NCBI GenBank assembly: GCA_046046455.1
Contig: JBJOJS010000105.1
Coordinates: 1-37,119, forward strand
Length of the DNA: 37,119 bases
Direction of reading: 5' to 3'
DNA from: Mxb001 sp046046455
GTDB lineage: Bacteria; Actinomycetota; Actinomycetes; S36-B12
The stretch's first letter is position 1, and every line of letters begins with the position of its first letter. The translations under genes were made by a program, and so were the position numbers. Under the pieces are notes generated by a model. That model searched no databases. It saw nothing but the letters and a program-made list of their open reading frames with translations, and was not told the DNA's origin. Of this stretch, positions 8,316-15,101 are shown one piece after another.

Positions 8316-9326
8316 GTGGCCACGGAGGTCGAGCGCGAGGCGATGCGCCGCGCGATCGCGGTGGCGATGTCCGTCGAGATCCCCGATGGACCCAACCCGC
8401 GCGTGGGCTGCGTGCTCGTGGATCCGCAGGGCCGCACCCTCGCCGAGGGCGTCCATCGCGGCGCGGGCACCCCGCACGCCGAGGCCGATGCCCTCGCTCA
8501 GGCCGGTGCGGCGGCGCACGGCGCTACGGCCGTCGTCACCCTCGAGCCCTGCAACCACACGGGGCGAACAGGCCCGTGCAGTGAGGCACTCATCGCCGCC
8601 GGGGTGGCGCGCGTCGTCTACGCGCAGGCCGATCCCCACGTCCTCGCGGCGGGAGGTGCAGCCCGCCTGCGCGCCGCAGGCATCGACGTCGAGGGCGACG
8701 TCCTCGCTGACGAGGCATCGCAGGTCACCACGGCGTGGACCCATGCCGTCACGCGCGGCAGGCCCTTCGTCACCTGGAAGGTCGCGGCCACGCTCGATGG
8801 ACGCGTCGCGGCCGCCGATGGATCGAGCCGTTGGATCTCCGGGGAGGGATCGCGCGCACAGGTGCATCGCCTGCGCGAGCGCTGCGATGCCATCGCCGTC
8901 GGCACCGGCACCGTGCTCGCCGACGACCCCCATCTCACGGTGCGCGATGCGGATGCTCGGGCGACCGAGGTCCAGCCGCTGCGCGTCGTCGTGGGCCTGC
9001 GCGACCTCCCCCCTGCCGCGCGCGTGCTCGACGATGCCGCCCCCACCCTCCACCTGCGCACCCACGACCCGGCCGAGGTGCTCGCGACCCTCGCCCAGCG
9101 CGAGGTGAGGCACCTCCTGCTCGAGGGAGGCCCGCGCCTCGCCGCGGCCTTCCTCGCGGCGGGCGTCATCGATGAGGTGGTCTGGTACGTCGCCCCGATG
9201 CTCCTGGGAGCCGGCAGCCCGGCGCTCGCCGATCTCGGCATCGCCACCCTGGACGATGCCGTGCGCCTGCGGGACGTGCGCGTCGAGCAGGTGGACGAGG
9301 ATGCGAGGATCAGCGGGCGCATCTGA
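8316..9326 (+). CDS. ribD: Bifunctional riboflavin deaminase/reductase RibD
   Basis: A 336-residue two-domain enzyme for the second and third steps of riboflavin synthesis. The N-terminal cytidine deaminase-like domain carries the zinc site 'HAE' (residues 54-56) and 'PCNHTGRTGPC' (78-88). The C-terminal reductase domain, from about residue 150, has 'FVTWKVAATLDGRVAA', 'WISGEGSRAQVHRLRERCDA', 'GTGTVLADDPHLT' and 'LLLEGGPRLAAAF'. The GTG start follows the rpe stop by two bases and has a GGGGGAG ribosome site. Both domains look complete, so it should convert the pyrimidine from GTP cyclohydrolase II to the substrate needed by RibH after dephosphorylation. Confidence 0.96.
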   Translation: MATEVEREAMRRAIAVAMSVEIPDGPNPRVGCVLVDPQGRTLAEGVHRGAGTPHAEADALAQAGAAAHGATAVVTLEPCNHTGRTGPCSEALIAAGVARVVYAQADPHVLAAGGAARLRAAGIDVEGDVLADEASQVTTAWTHAVTRGRPFVTWKVAATLDGRVAAADGSSRWISGEGSRAQVHRLRERCDAIAVGTGTVLADDPHLTVRDADARATEVQPLRVVVGLRDLPPAARVLDDAAPTLHLRTHDPAEVLATLAQREVRHLLLEGGPRLAAAFLAAGVIDEVVWYVAPMLLGAGSPALADLGIATLDDAVRLRDVRVEQVDEDARISGRI

Positions 9327-9338
9327 CGAGGAGGACCC

Positions 9339-9950
9339 GTGTTCACCGGCATCGTCGAAGAGGCAGGGGAGATCACCGAGGTGGTCCACCTGCCGGATGA
9401 CGCGTTGCGCCTGGTCGTGCGTGGGGCCGTGGTCACCGAGGGCACGCGCCACGGTGATTCGATCGCTGTCAACGGGGTGTGCCTCACGGTGACCGATCTC
9501 GCTGACGGCACCTTCTCGGCCGACGTCATGCGCGAGACGCTGGTGCGCAGCTCCCTGCGCGACGCCCGTCCCGGCATGCGCGTCAACCTCGAGCGCGCCG
9601 TACTGCCCACCGCACGCCTGGGCGGACACATCGTGCAGGGGCATGTCGATGGCACGGGCACTCTCGTCTCCCGCCAGAGCTCGGAGCACTGGGATGTCCT
9701 GCGCTTCGGCGTACCCGCATCCCTCACGCGCTACCTCGTCGACAAGGGATCCATCGCGGTCGACGGTGTCTCGCTGACCGTCTCCGCGGTCGATCCTCAG
9801 GGTCCGTGGTTCGAGGTCTCGCTCATCCCGACCACGCTGGCCATGACCACGCTGGGTGAGCGTGAGGTGGGCGACCCGGTCAATCTCGAGGTCGATGTCA
9901 TCGCCAAGTACGTCGAGGGCCTGCTGCGCGATGGCGGGCGCGATGACTGA
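9339..9950 (+). CDS. ribE: Riboflavin synthase, alpha chain
   Basis: A 203-residue enzyme that dismutates two 6,7-dimethyl-8-ribityllumazine molecules into riboflavin plus the pyrimidinedione. It has the two tandem lumazine-binding barrels of the family: the first begins 'MFTGIVEEAGEI' and includes 'SIAVNGVCLTV', the second begins near residue 95 at 'GGHIVQGHVDGTG' and includes 'SIAVDGVSLTV'. The GTG start has a strong GAGGAGG ribosome site. The 3' end overlaps the start of ribBA by eight bases, as expected within a tightly packed rib operon. Some databases name this gene ribC. Confidence 0.96.
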   Translation: MFTGIVEEAGEITEVVHLPDDALRLVVRGAVVTEGTRHGDSIAVNGVCLTVTDLADGTFSADVMRETLVRSSLRDARPGMRVNLERAVLPTARLGGHIVQGHVDGTGTLVSRQSSEHWDVLRFGVPASLTRYLVDKGSIAVDGVSLTVSAVDPQGPWFEVSLIPTTLAMTTLGEREVGDPVNLEVDVIAKYVEGLLRDGGRDD

Positions 9951-11175
9951 CGCCATTTCCAGTCTCGACGCTGCGATCGACGCACTCGGGCGAGGCGACA
10001 TCGTCGTCGTGATCGACGATGGCGATGATCTCGCGGGCGAGCCAGGCGGGGGCGACCTCGTCCTCTCTGGCACGCGGGCCGACACGGCCCGCGTGGCCTT
10101 CCTGTCGCGGCACGGGTCCGGGCGCGAGGAGGTTGCGGCGGCGGGAGACATCCTCGACCGGCTCGAACTGCCCCCCATGGCCCTCGCCGCCGACGGTCGC
10201 CCCTCTGCGGCCGCCGTCACCGTCGACGCCCGCGACGCGTCCGGCGGGGGTGTCACCGCCGAAGGCCGCGCGTTCACCCTGCGTGCGCTCGCCGACCCCG
10301 GCACGCGACCGGTCGACCTGATCCGTCCCGGGCACGTCGCCCCCGTGCGCGCCGTACCCGGAGGCGTCCTGCGCCGTCCCGGCAGGACCGAGGCGGCCGT
10401 CGACCTCGCCGTGCTCGCAGGCCAGGAGCCCGTCGCCCTGCGCGTCGAACTCGCCACTGACGCCGGCGACATGCTCAGCCCGGTGCAGGCCCGCGACTTC
10501 GCGCGCGAGCACGACCTGGCGTGCGTGAGCATCAGCGAACTCATCGCCTACCGGCGACGCGGTGAGCGCCATGTGGAGCGGGGCGCCGAGGCCGAACTCA
10601 CGACGGAGTTCGGCACCTTCCGCGCCATCGACTACCGCAATCGACTCGATGGCATCGAGCACGTCGCCCTCGTCGCCGGAGAGATCGGCGACGGTGAGCG
10701 CGTGCTCGTGCGCGTGCATTCCGAGTGCCTCACCGGCGACATCCTCGGCTCACGCCGATGCGACTGCGGCCCCCAACTCCAGGCGGCGATGTCGGCCGTC
10801 TCCGCCGAAGGTCGGGGCGTGGTGCTCTACCTACGCGGGCATGAGGGCCGCGGCATCGGCCTGCTCCACAAGCTGCAGGCCTACCAACTCCAGGACAATG
10901 GACGCGACACCGTCGATGCCAATCTCGACCTCGGCCTGCCCGCCGATGCGCGCGATTACGGCATCGGGGCGCAGATCCTCAGCGACCTCGGCGTGCGCTC
11001 CATGCGCCTGCTGAGCAACAACCCTGCCAAGCGCGCCGGTCTCGAGGGCTACGGACTCTCCATCGCCGAGCGCGTCCCCCTCGTCGTCGCTCCCAACGAG
11101 CACAATGCCCACTACCTCGCGACGAAGGCCGCGCGGATGGGTCACGAGTACGCCGACGAGGGGAGTGGCACATGA
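9943..11175 (+). CDS. ribBA: RibBA: GTP cyclohydrolase II with a degenerate DHBP synthase domain
   Basis: A 410-residue fusion. The C-terminal GTP cyclohydrolase II (from ~205) looks active: zinc cysteines 262, 273 and 275 in 'HSECLTGDILGSRRCDCG', 'LRGHEGRGIGL' and 'LLSNNPAK'. The N-terminal half aligns with DHBP synthase ('RPGHVAPVRA', 'TEAAVDLAVLAG', 'ISISELIAYR'). However, the acidic metal/substrate loop, normally DDEDRENEGDL, is replaced by 'DDGDDLAGEPGGGDLV' (25-40). The metal-binding His of the family's GHTEA motif is Arg148 ('GRTEA'). The Cys usually found after the 'RHG' motif is absent. DHBP formation by this protein is therefore doubtful. I chose the ATG at 9943; an in-frame ATG at 9931 is possible. 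The stop overlaps ribH (ATGA). Confidence 0.92.
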   Translation: MTDAISSLDAAIDALGRGDIVVVIDDGDDLAGEPGGGDLVLSGTRADTARVAFLSRHGSGREEVAAAGDILDRLELPPMALAADGRPSAAAVTVDARDASGGGVTAEGRAFTLRALADPGTRPVDLIRPGHVAPVRAVPGGVLRRPGRTEAAVDLAVLAGQEPVALRVELATDAGDMLSPVQARDFAREHDLACVSISELIAYRRRGERHVERGAEAELTTEFGTFRAIDYRNRLDGIEHVALVAGEIGDGERVLVRVHSECLTGDILGSRRCDCGPQLQAAMSAVSAEGRGVVLYLRGHEGRGIGLLHKLQAYQLQDNGRDTVDANLDLGLPADARDYGIGAQILSDLGVRSMRLLSNNPAKRAGLEGYGLSIAERVPLVVAPNEHNAHYLATKAARMGHEYADEGSGT

Positions 11176-11648
11176 GCGGCACGGGTGCGGCGCGCATGAG
11201 CACCGAGGGGGCACGCGGCATGCGGGTCGATGTCGTCGCGTCCTCCTGGCACGACCGTGTGATGACCGGTCTCATCGCGGGTGCCGAATCCGTCCTCCGC
11301 GATGCCGGCTGCGAGTGGCGCGTCCATCGCGCTCCCGGTGCATTCGAGCTTCCCGTCATCGCAGCGGCGTGTGCTCGTACGGGCATCGAGGCGGTCGTGG
11401 CCCTCGGAGTTGTCATCCGGGGTGGCACCCCGCATTTCGATTACGTCTGCGATGCGGCGACCTCGGGCCTCACGCGTGTCGCCCTCGACACGGGCGTCCC
11501 CGTCGGCTTCGGACTGCTCACCTGCGATGACGAGCAGCAGGCTCTGGACCGCGCGGGTCTCGAGGGGTCCCGGGAGGACAAGGGCCGCGAGGCGGCCGAG
11601 GCGGCGATCGCGACCGCACTGCTCCTGCGCGATCTGCGCACGCCCTAG
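11172..11648 (+). CDS. ribH: 6,7-dimethyl-8-ribityllumazine synthase
   Basis: A 158-residue enzyme that condenses 3,4-dihydroxy-2-butanone 4-phosphate with 5-amino-6-ribitylaminouracil; it assembles into pentamers or 60-mers in relatives. Motifs are 'VVASSWHDRVMTGLIAGA', 'RAPGAFELPV', 'ALGVVIRGGTPHFDYVC' with the catalytic-site His, 'GVPVGFGLLTCDDEQQALDRA' and a C-terminal 'KGREAAEAAI'. The usual acidic residue in RGETPHF is glycine here. The ATG at 11172 overlaps the ribBA stop; in-frame ATGs at 11208 and 11220 could also serve, because the first 12-16 residues are not conserved. Its TAG stop forms the first three bases of the probable hisE -10 box. Confidence 0.95.
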   Translation: MSGTGAARMSTEGARGMRVDVVASSWHDRVMTGLIAGAESVLRDAGCEWRVHRAPGAFELPVIAAACARTGIEAVVALGVVIRGGTPHFDYVCDAATSGLTRVALDTGVPVGFGLLTCDDEQQALDRAGLEGSREDKGREAAEAAIATALLLRDLRTP

Positions 11649-11651
11649 GCT
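11646..11651 (+). promoter_or_regulatory. -10 box for a probable leaderless hisE mRNA
   Basis: TAGGCT fits TAnnnT, overlaps the ribH stop codon and ends seven bases before the hisE ATG. No ribosome site lies between. This would give hisE-hisG their own leaderless transcript. Confidence 0.45.
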
Positions 11652-11658
11652 GGGCGCC

Positions 11659-11922
11659 ATGAAGACCTTCGACGCGCTCTACGCCGAACTCCAGGAGAAG
11701 GCGGCGTTCCCCGAGGCGGAGGGCAACACTCGCCGGTTGCTCGACGAGGGTGTGCACGCGATCGGCAAGAAGGTCGTCGAAGAGGCCGCCGAGGCCTGGA
11801 TGGCCGCCGAGCACGAGGGTCGCGAGCGTGCCGCCGAAGAGATCGCGCAGTTGCTTTACCACGCTCAGGTGCTCATGATCGCCTCCGGCGTCACCTTGAA
11901 CGACGTCTACGAGCGGCTCTGA
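11659..11922 (+). CDS. hisE: Phosphoribosyl-ATP pyrophosphohydrolase
   Basis: An 87-residue all-alpha MazG-like hydrolase for step two of histidine synthesis, which converts phosphoribosyl-ATP to phosphoribosyl-AMP. The family motif is seen in 'GKKVVEEAAEAWMAAEHE' and 'EEIAQLLYHAQVLM', whose acidic residues would bind magnesium. Size matches stand-alone actinobacterial HisE. The ATG is set by the N terminus 'MKTFDALYAELQEKA'. hisG, which makes its substrate, starts one base after its stop, so the two are co-translated. Confidence 0.95.
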   Translation: MKTFDALYAELQEKAAFPEAEGNTRRLLDEGVHAIGKKVVEEAAEAWMAAEHEGRERAAEEIAQLLYHAQVLMIASGVTLNDVYERL

Positions 11923-11923
11923 C

Positions 11924-12769
11924 ATGCTGCGCGTCGCCTTGCCCAACAAGGGACAACTCGCCGAGCCCGCCCGCGACATGCTGCGCGAAGCCGGCTACCT
12001 GCGGGCGTCTGCCGCACGCGATCTCGTCGTCCAGGATCCGGAGAACGACGTCGAGTTCTTCTTCCTCCGGCCCAAGGACATCGCGGTCTACGTCGGTGAA
12101 GGCACGCTCGATATCGGCATCACCGGCCGCGACATGCTGCTCGACTCGGGCGCTGATGCCGAGGAGCTGGCCGCGTTGGGCTTCGGGGGTTCCACCTTCC
12201 GCCTCGCGGTGCCGGCGGGGACGGCCGGCCGTGTCGAGGATCTCGCCGGACGCCGCATCGCAACGTCCTACCCGGGCGTGCTCGCCGCCTACCTCGCTGA
12301 TGCGGGGATCGAGGCGCGCATCGTGCGGCTCGACGGGGCCGTGGAGAACGCCGTACGCCTGGGCGTGGCCGACGCCGTCGCCGACGTCGTCGCGACAGGC
12401 ACCACGCTGCGACAGGCCGGGCTCGAGGTGCTCGGCGAGCCGATCCTCGTGAGCGAGGCGCTCGTCGTGCGCCGCCGCGGTGCACCGGCCGATCCCACGA
12501 TCGACACCTTCGTGCGTCGTCTCAACGGCGTGATGGTCGCCCGGTCCTACGTGCTCGTCGATTACGACATCCGCGCCGACCAGGTCGACGCTGCGTGCGC
12601 GATCACCCCCGGATTCGAGTCCCCGACCATCTCCTCGCTGCATGACCCGGCCTGGGTCGCCGTACGGGCGATGGTCCCTCGCCGTGACGTGCACCGCGTG
12701 ATGGACGAGCTCTACGAGCTGGGGGCCCGGGGCATCCTGGTCACGGCCATCCACGCCAGCCGGCTGTGA
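11924..12769 (+). CDS. hisG: ATP phosphoribosyltransferase, long form
   Basis: A 281-residue long-form HisG, the first and feedback-controlled step of histidine synthesis (ATP plus PRPP). The periplasmic-binding-like catalytic region has 'RVALPNKGQLAEPARDML', 'FFFLRPKDIAVYVGEGTLDIGITGRD' and the PRPP-binding 'DAVADVVATGTTLRQAGL' region. The last ~75 residues form the ferredoxin-like regulatory domain of the long form ('PGFESPTISSLHDPAWVAVRAMV', shown here only in part: 'GARGILVTAIHASRL' at the end), which binds histidine in relatives, so no HisZ is needed. The start ATG follows the hisE stop by one base. The stop overlaps the next gene (GTGA). Confidence 0.96.
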   Translation: MLRVALPNKGQLAEPARDMLREAGYLRASAARDLVVQDPENDVEFFFLRPKDIAVYVGEGTLDIGITGRDMLLDSGADAEELAALGFGGSTFRLAVPAGTAGRVEDLAGRRIATSYPGVLAAYLADAGIEARIVRLDGAVENAVRLGVADAVADVVATGTTLRQAGLEVLGEPILVSEALVVRRRGAPADPTIDTFVRRLNGVMVARSYVLVDYDIRADQVDAACAITPGFESPTISSLHDPAWVAVRAMVPRRDVHRVMDELYELGARGILVTAIHASRL

Positions 12770-13290
12770 GCGATACCGGGGGAGTCGACGCCGCGGGAGT
12801 CGACGGGCGCGGGCGACGCATCGAGACGCCGGACCGCTTCGCCGGAGATGACGGTCGCGCCGACCCACGCTGGGAGTGGGCCTACGCCGACCCGGCGCTG
12901 GTCGAAGGACTCCTCCGCGACGGCGTACGTCTCCTCGTGCCCATCGTGTCGGTGCTCGATGACGTCGATGCTGAGACCGGTGCCGACAAATCCAGCCACA
13001 TGGCGAGCGTGAGCCTTGTCCAGGCAGACGGCCGGCGCGGGCTCCTCGCCTTCACCGGCGTGGAGACGATGTCGCTGTGGGATCCGGCTGCGCGGCCCGT
13101 GCCGGTCACGGCGTACGACGTCGCCGCTGCTGCGGTCGCGGAGGGTGCCGATGGTGTCCTCGTCGATATCGCCGGACCCGTGCGTTTCGCCGTGGACGGT
13201 GAATTGCTCGCCGACCTCGCCGCGCTGTCCTTACCGCCAGAGTCGTTAAGCGAGCCCGTGAGCGACCCTGGTGGTCAGTACAACGAGTGA
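12766..13290 (+). CDS. SseB-like family protein
   Basis: A 174-residue protein of the SseB N-terminal-like family ('WEWAYADPALVEGLLRDGV', 'RLLVPIVSVLDD', 'SLVQADGRRGLLAFTGVETMSLWDPAARPVPV', shown in pieces). Proteins of this family commonly sit between hisG and infC in actinobacteria, and their role there is not established. The GTG start overlaps the hisG stop, which suggests co-expression with hisEG. There is no signal peptide or membrane segment. The first ~30 residues are low-complexity and Gly/Asp-rich, so a later start is possible. It converges with the DUF1844 gene, with only four bases between the two stops and no visible terminator. Confidence 0.75.
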   Translation: MSDTGGVDAAGVDGRGRRIETPDRFAGDDGRADPRWEWAYADPALVEGLLRDGVRLLVPIVSVLDDVDAETGADKSSHMASVSLVQADGRRGLLAFTGVETMSLWDPAARPVPVTAYDVAAAAVAEGADGVLVDIAGPVRFAVDGELLADLAALSLPPESLSEPVSDPGGQYNE

Positions 13291-13294
13291 GGGG

Positions 13295-13645
13295 TCAGGT
13301 GACGGGGCCGGTGAGTCGCTCGCCCGGCCCCTCGCCCGGTGCATCCGGGATCGGGGACGCCTCGCGGAACGCTCGCTGCAGCGTCGTCAGACCGTCGCGC
13401 AGCGGTGCGGCGTGCTGCGATCCCAGATCCGGTGCCGCCGCCGTGACGAGGCCGGCCAGCGCGGTGATGAGGATCCGGGCCTCCGCGAGATCGACCTCGG
13501 CCTCGGCGTCCGGGCCGTCGCCGAGGCCGCAGCGGATTGCCGCGGCCGTCATGAGGTGTACGGCGAGGGTGGAGATGACCTCGACCGCGGGCACCTCGGC
13601 CAGGTCGCGGGCGGCGTCGTCGTAGGTGTCGGGGGCATCGGTCAC
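13295..13645 (-). CDS. DUF1844 family protein
   Basis: A 116-residue small conserved protein of unknown function. It is recognised by 'ARDLAEVPAVEVISTLAVHL', 'AEARILITALAGLVTAAAPDLG' and 'HAAPLRDGLTTLQRAFREAS', which are typical of the DUF1844 proteins found next to infC in actinobacteria. It is probably cytosolic and helical. I chose the GTG at 13645, giving 'VTDAPDTYDDAARDL'; the longer frame to 13765 would run over the infC promoter and lacks family similarity. It is divergent from infC and convergent with the SseB-like gene. Confidence 0.8.
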   Translation of the reverse strand: MTDAPDTYDDAARDLAEVPAVEVISTLAVHLMTAAAIRCGLGDGPDAEAEVDLAEARILITALAGLVTAAAPDLGSQHAAPLRDGLTTLQRAFREASPIPDAPGEGPGERLTGPVT

Positions 13646-13708
13646 GGCCCCAGCCTGCCAGGGGAGCGGCCGCCCGGGCCGCCGGTCGGTCAGGCCCCAC
13701 GCTGCTGG

Positions 13709-13714
13709 TAGCCT
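13709..13714 (+). promoter_or_regulatory. Probable -10 box of the infC operon
   Basis: TAGCCT fits TAnnnT and lies just upstream of a structured leader. Transcription from about 13720 would give an unusually long leader of about 170 bases. The -35 region is not clear. Confidence 0.45.
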
Positions 13715-13720
13715 TGCCCC

Positions 13721-13892
13721 GTTCGGCTGCCCCGTGCAGCCCGCGAAGCGGAACTCGGTTCCCACCTGCCGCCCCCGGGTGTCAGGTCACGAAGGCCCCC
13801 CAGGGGTCTGCCGTGCCGAGCCCTCGCGTCGAGGGCATCCCTCGAGTTCACCGCCGATGACGGTCATCGGCGAATGACGTCGAGGAGGCGCC
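13721..13892 (+). promoter_or_regulatory. Structured mRNA leader of infC-rpmI-rplT
   Basis: This 172-base untranslated stretch is rich in inverted repeats. GGCTGC/GCAGCC (13725-13730 with 13736-13741) lies inside GTTC/GAAC (13721-13724 with 13751-13754), next to CGC-GAA-GCG, like a three-way junction. ACCTG/CAGGT pairs 13764-13768 with 13783-13787. GAGGG at 13831-13835 can pair either with CCCTC at 13821-13825 or, as part of a 7-bp stem TCGAGGG/CCCTCGA, with 13839-13845. A 10-bp perfect inverted repeat, 13852-13861 with 13863-13872, ends nine bases before the GAGGAGG ribosome site (13882-13888). Leaders of this operon bind L20 in other bacteria; a similar role here is inference. Confidence 0.55.
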
Positions 13893-14462
13893 ATCAGCGT
13901 CGAGCCCCGGATCAACGACCGGATCCGCGTCCCCGAGGTGCGACTCGTCGGTCCCCAGGGTGAGCAGGTCGGCATCGTCCGTATCGAGGATGCCCTCCGC
14001 CTTGCCCAGGAGTCCGATCTCGATCTCGTCGAGGTCGCGCCCATGGCGAAGCCGCCCGTCTGCAAGCTCATGGACTACGGCAAGTTCAAGTACGAAGCCG
14101 CAGTCAAGTTGCGCGAGGCGCGCAAGAACCAGGCGCACACCGTCATCAAGGAGATGAAGCTCCGCCCCAAGATCGACCAGCACGACTACGACACCAAGAA
14201 GGGTCACGTCGTGCGGTTCCTCAAGGCGGGCGACAAGGTGAAGATCACGATCATGTTCCGCGGTCGCGAGCAGTCCCGCCCCGAGTTGGGTTTGAGGCTG
14301 CTGGCGAAACTCGCGGAGGATGTGCAGGATCTCGGATTCGTCGAGGCCGCTCCCAAGCAGGACGGCCGCAACATGATCATGGTGCTCGCGCCGCACCGGA
14401 CCAAGGCGACCCAGACCCGGGGAGCCGATCCCGTCGTCGAGGCCATCGCCGCCGAGGCCTGA
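13893..14462 (+). CDS. infC: Translation initiation factor IF-3
   Basis: A 189-residue factor that binds the 30S subunit and checks start codon and initiator tRNA. The N domain reads 'PRINDRIRVPEVRLVGPQGE', the linker 'MAKPPVCKLMDYGKFKYE' and the C domain includes 'KIDQHDYDTKKGHV' and 'VKITIMFRGRE'. The conserved N terminus 'SVEPRINDRIR' lies upstream of any ATG or GTG; the only suitable codon is ATC at 13893, four bases after GAGGAGG. AUU or AUC starts are a known autoregulatory trait of infC because IF-3 rejects them. A GTG at 13938 would cut off conserved residues. rpmI follows after 41 bp, with a small UUCG hairpin at 14470-14481 between. Confidence 0.95.
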   Translation: MSVEPRINDRIRVPEVRLVGPQGEQVGIVRIEDALRLAQESDLDLVEVAPMAKPPVCKLMDYGKFKYEAAVKLREARKNQAHTVIKEMKLRPKIDQHDYDTKKGHVVRFLKAGDKVKITIMFRGREQSRPELGLRLLAKLAEDVQDLGFVEAAPKQDGRNMIMVLAPHRTKATQTRGADPVVEAIAAEA

Positions 14463-14503
14463 GCACCACCCCCTTCGGGGGCCGCCCTACCGAGAGGACA
14501 GCA

Positions 14504-14698
14504 ATGCCGAAGCAGAAGACCCACAGCGGTGCCAAGAAGCGATTCAAGGTGACCGGCTCAGGCAAGATCACGCATGAGCAGGCCAATCGGCGCCACCTCA
14601 TGGAGGGCAAGTCCAGCCGCCGCACCCGTCGCCTCATGGCCGATGAGACCGTCAAGCCCGCCGACGTCAAGAAGGTCAAGCGCCTTCTGGCGAAGTGA
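14504..14698 (+). CDS. rpmI: 50S ribosomal protein L35
   Basis: A 64-residue, very basic ribosomal protein with the family pattern 'MPKQKTHSGAKKRFKVTGSG', 'HLMEGKSSRRTRRL' and a C-terminal 'VKRLLAK'. Length is normal for L35. The ATG has GAGAGGAC upstream as ribosome site. It is the middle gene of the conserved infC-rpmI-rplT operon; rplT begins 27 bp after its stop. Expression is expected to be linked to infC and rplT through the shared leader. Confidence 0.97.
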   Translation: MPKQKTHSGAKKRFKVTGSGKITHEQANRRHLMEGKSSRRTRRLMADETVKPADVKKVKRLLAK

Positions 14699-14725
14699 CC
14701 CGCACACCCTCGAAGGAGATCCGAC

Positions 14726-15094
14726 ATGGCACGCGTGAAGAGAGCAGTCAACGCTCACAAGAAGCGCCGTGAGGTCCTGGAGCAGGCAAGCGGGTACCGC
14801 GGCCAGCGCTCCCGGCTCTACCGCAAGGCCAAGGAGCAGGTCACTCACTCGCTCGTCTACGCCTACAACGACCGCAAGGACCGCAAGGGCGACTTCCGTC
14901 GTCTGTGGATCCAGCGCATCAACGCGGCGGTCCGCGCCCGCGGGATGACCTACAACCGCTTCATCCAGGGGCTCAAGGCCGCTGACGTCCAGGTGGACCG
15001 TCGCATGCTCGCCGAGATCGCCGTGAGCGATCCGCAGGCATTCGACGCCCTGGTGGAGCTGGCCAAGTCCTCGCTCCCCGCATCGGCGGCCTGA
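14726..15094 (+). CDS. rplT: 50S ribosomal protein L20
   Basis: A 122-residue protein that binds 23S rRNA early in large-subunit assembly and represses its own operon in several bacteria. It begins 'MARVKRAVNAHKKRREVL' and contains 'GYRGQRSRLYRKAKEQV', 'FRRLWIQRINAAVR' and 'YNRFIQGLKAADVQVDR', all standard for L20. A GAAGGAGA ribosome site precedes the ATG. The next gene starts seven bases after the stop. A long hairpin about 70 bases beyond the stop could end most transcripts of the ribosomal part of the operon. Confidence 0.97.
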   Translation: MARVKRAVNAHKKRREVLEQASGYRGQRSRLYRKAKEQVTHSLVYAYNDRKDRKGDFRRLWIQRINAAVRARGMTYNRFIQGLKAADVQVDRRMLAEIAVSDPQAFDALVELAKSSLPASAA

Positions 15095-15101
15095 TCGCCC
15101 G

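Noticed and set aside
8136..10544. 802-codon minus-strand open frame opposite ribD-ribE-ribBA
   Set aside because: It lies wholly opposite well-recognised riboflavin genes and has shadow-like composition with no motif.
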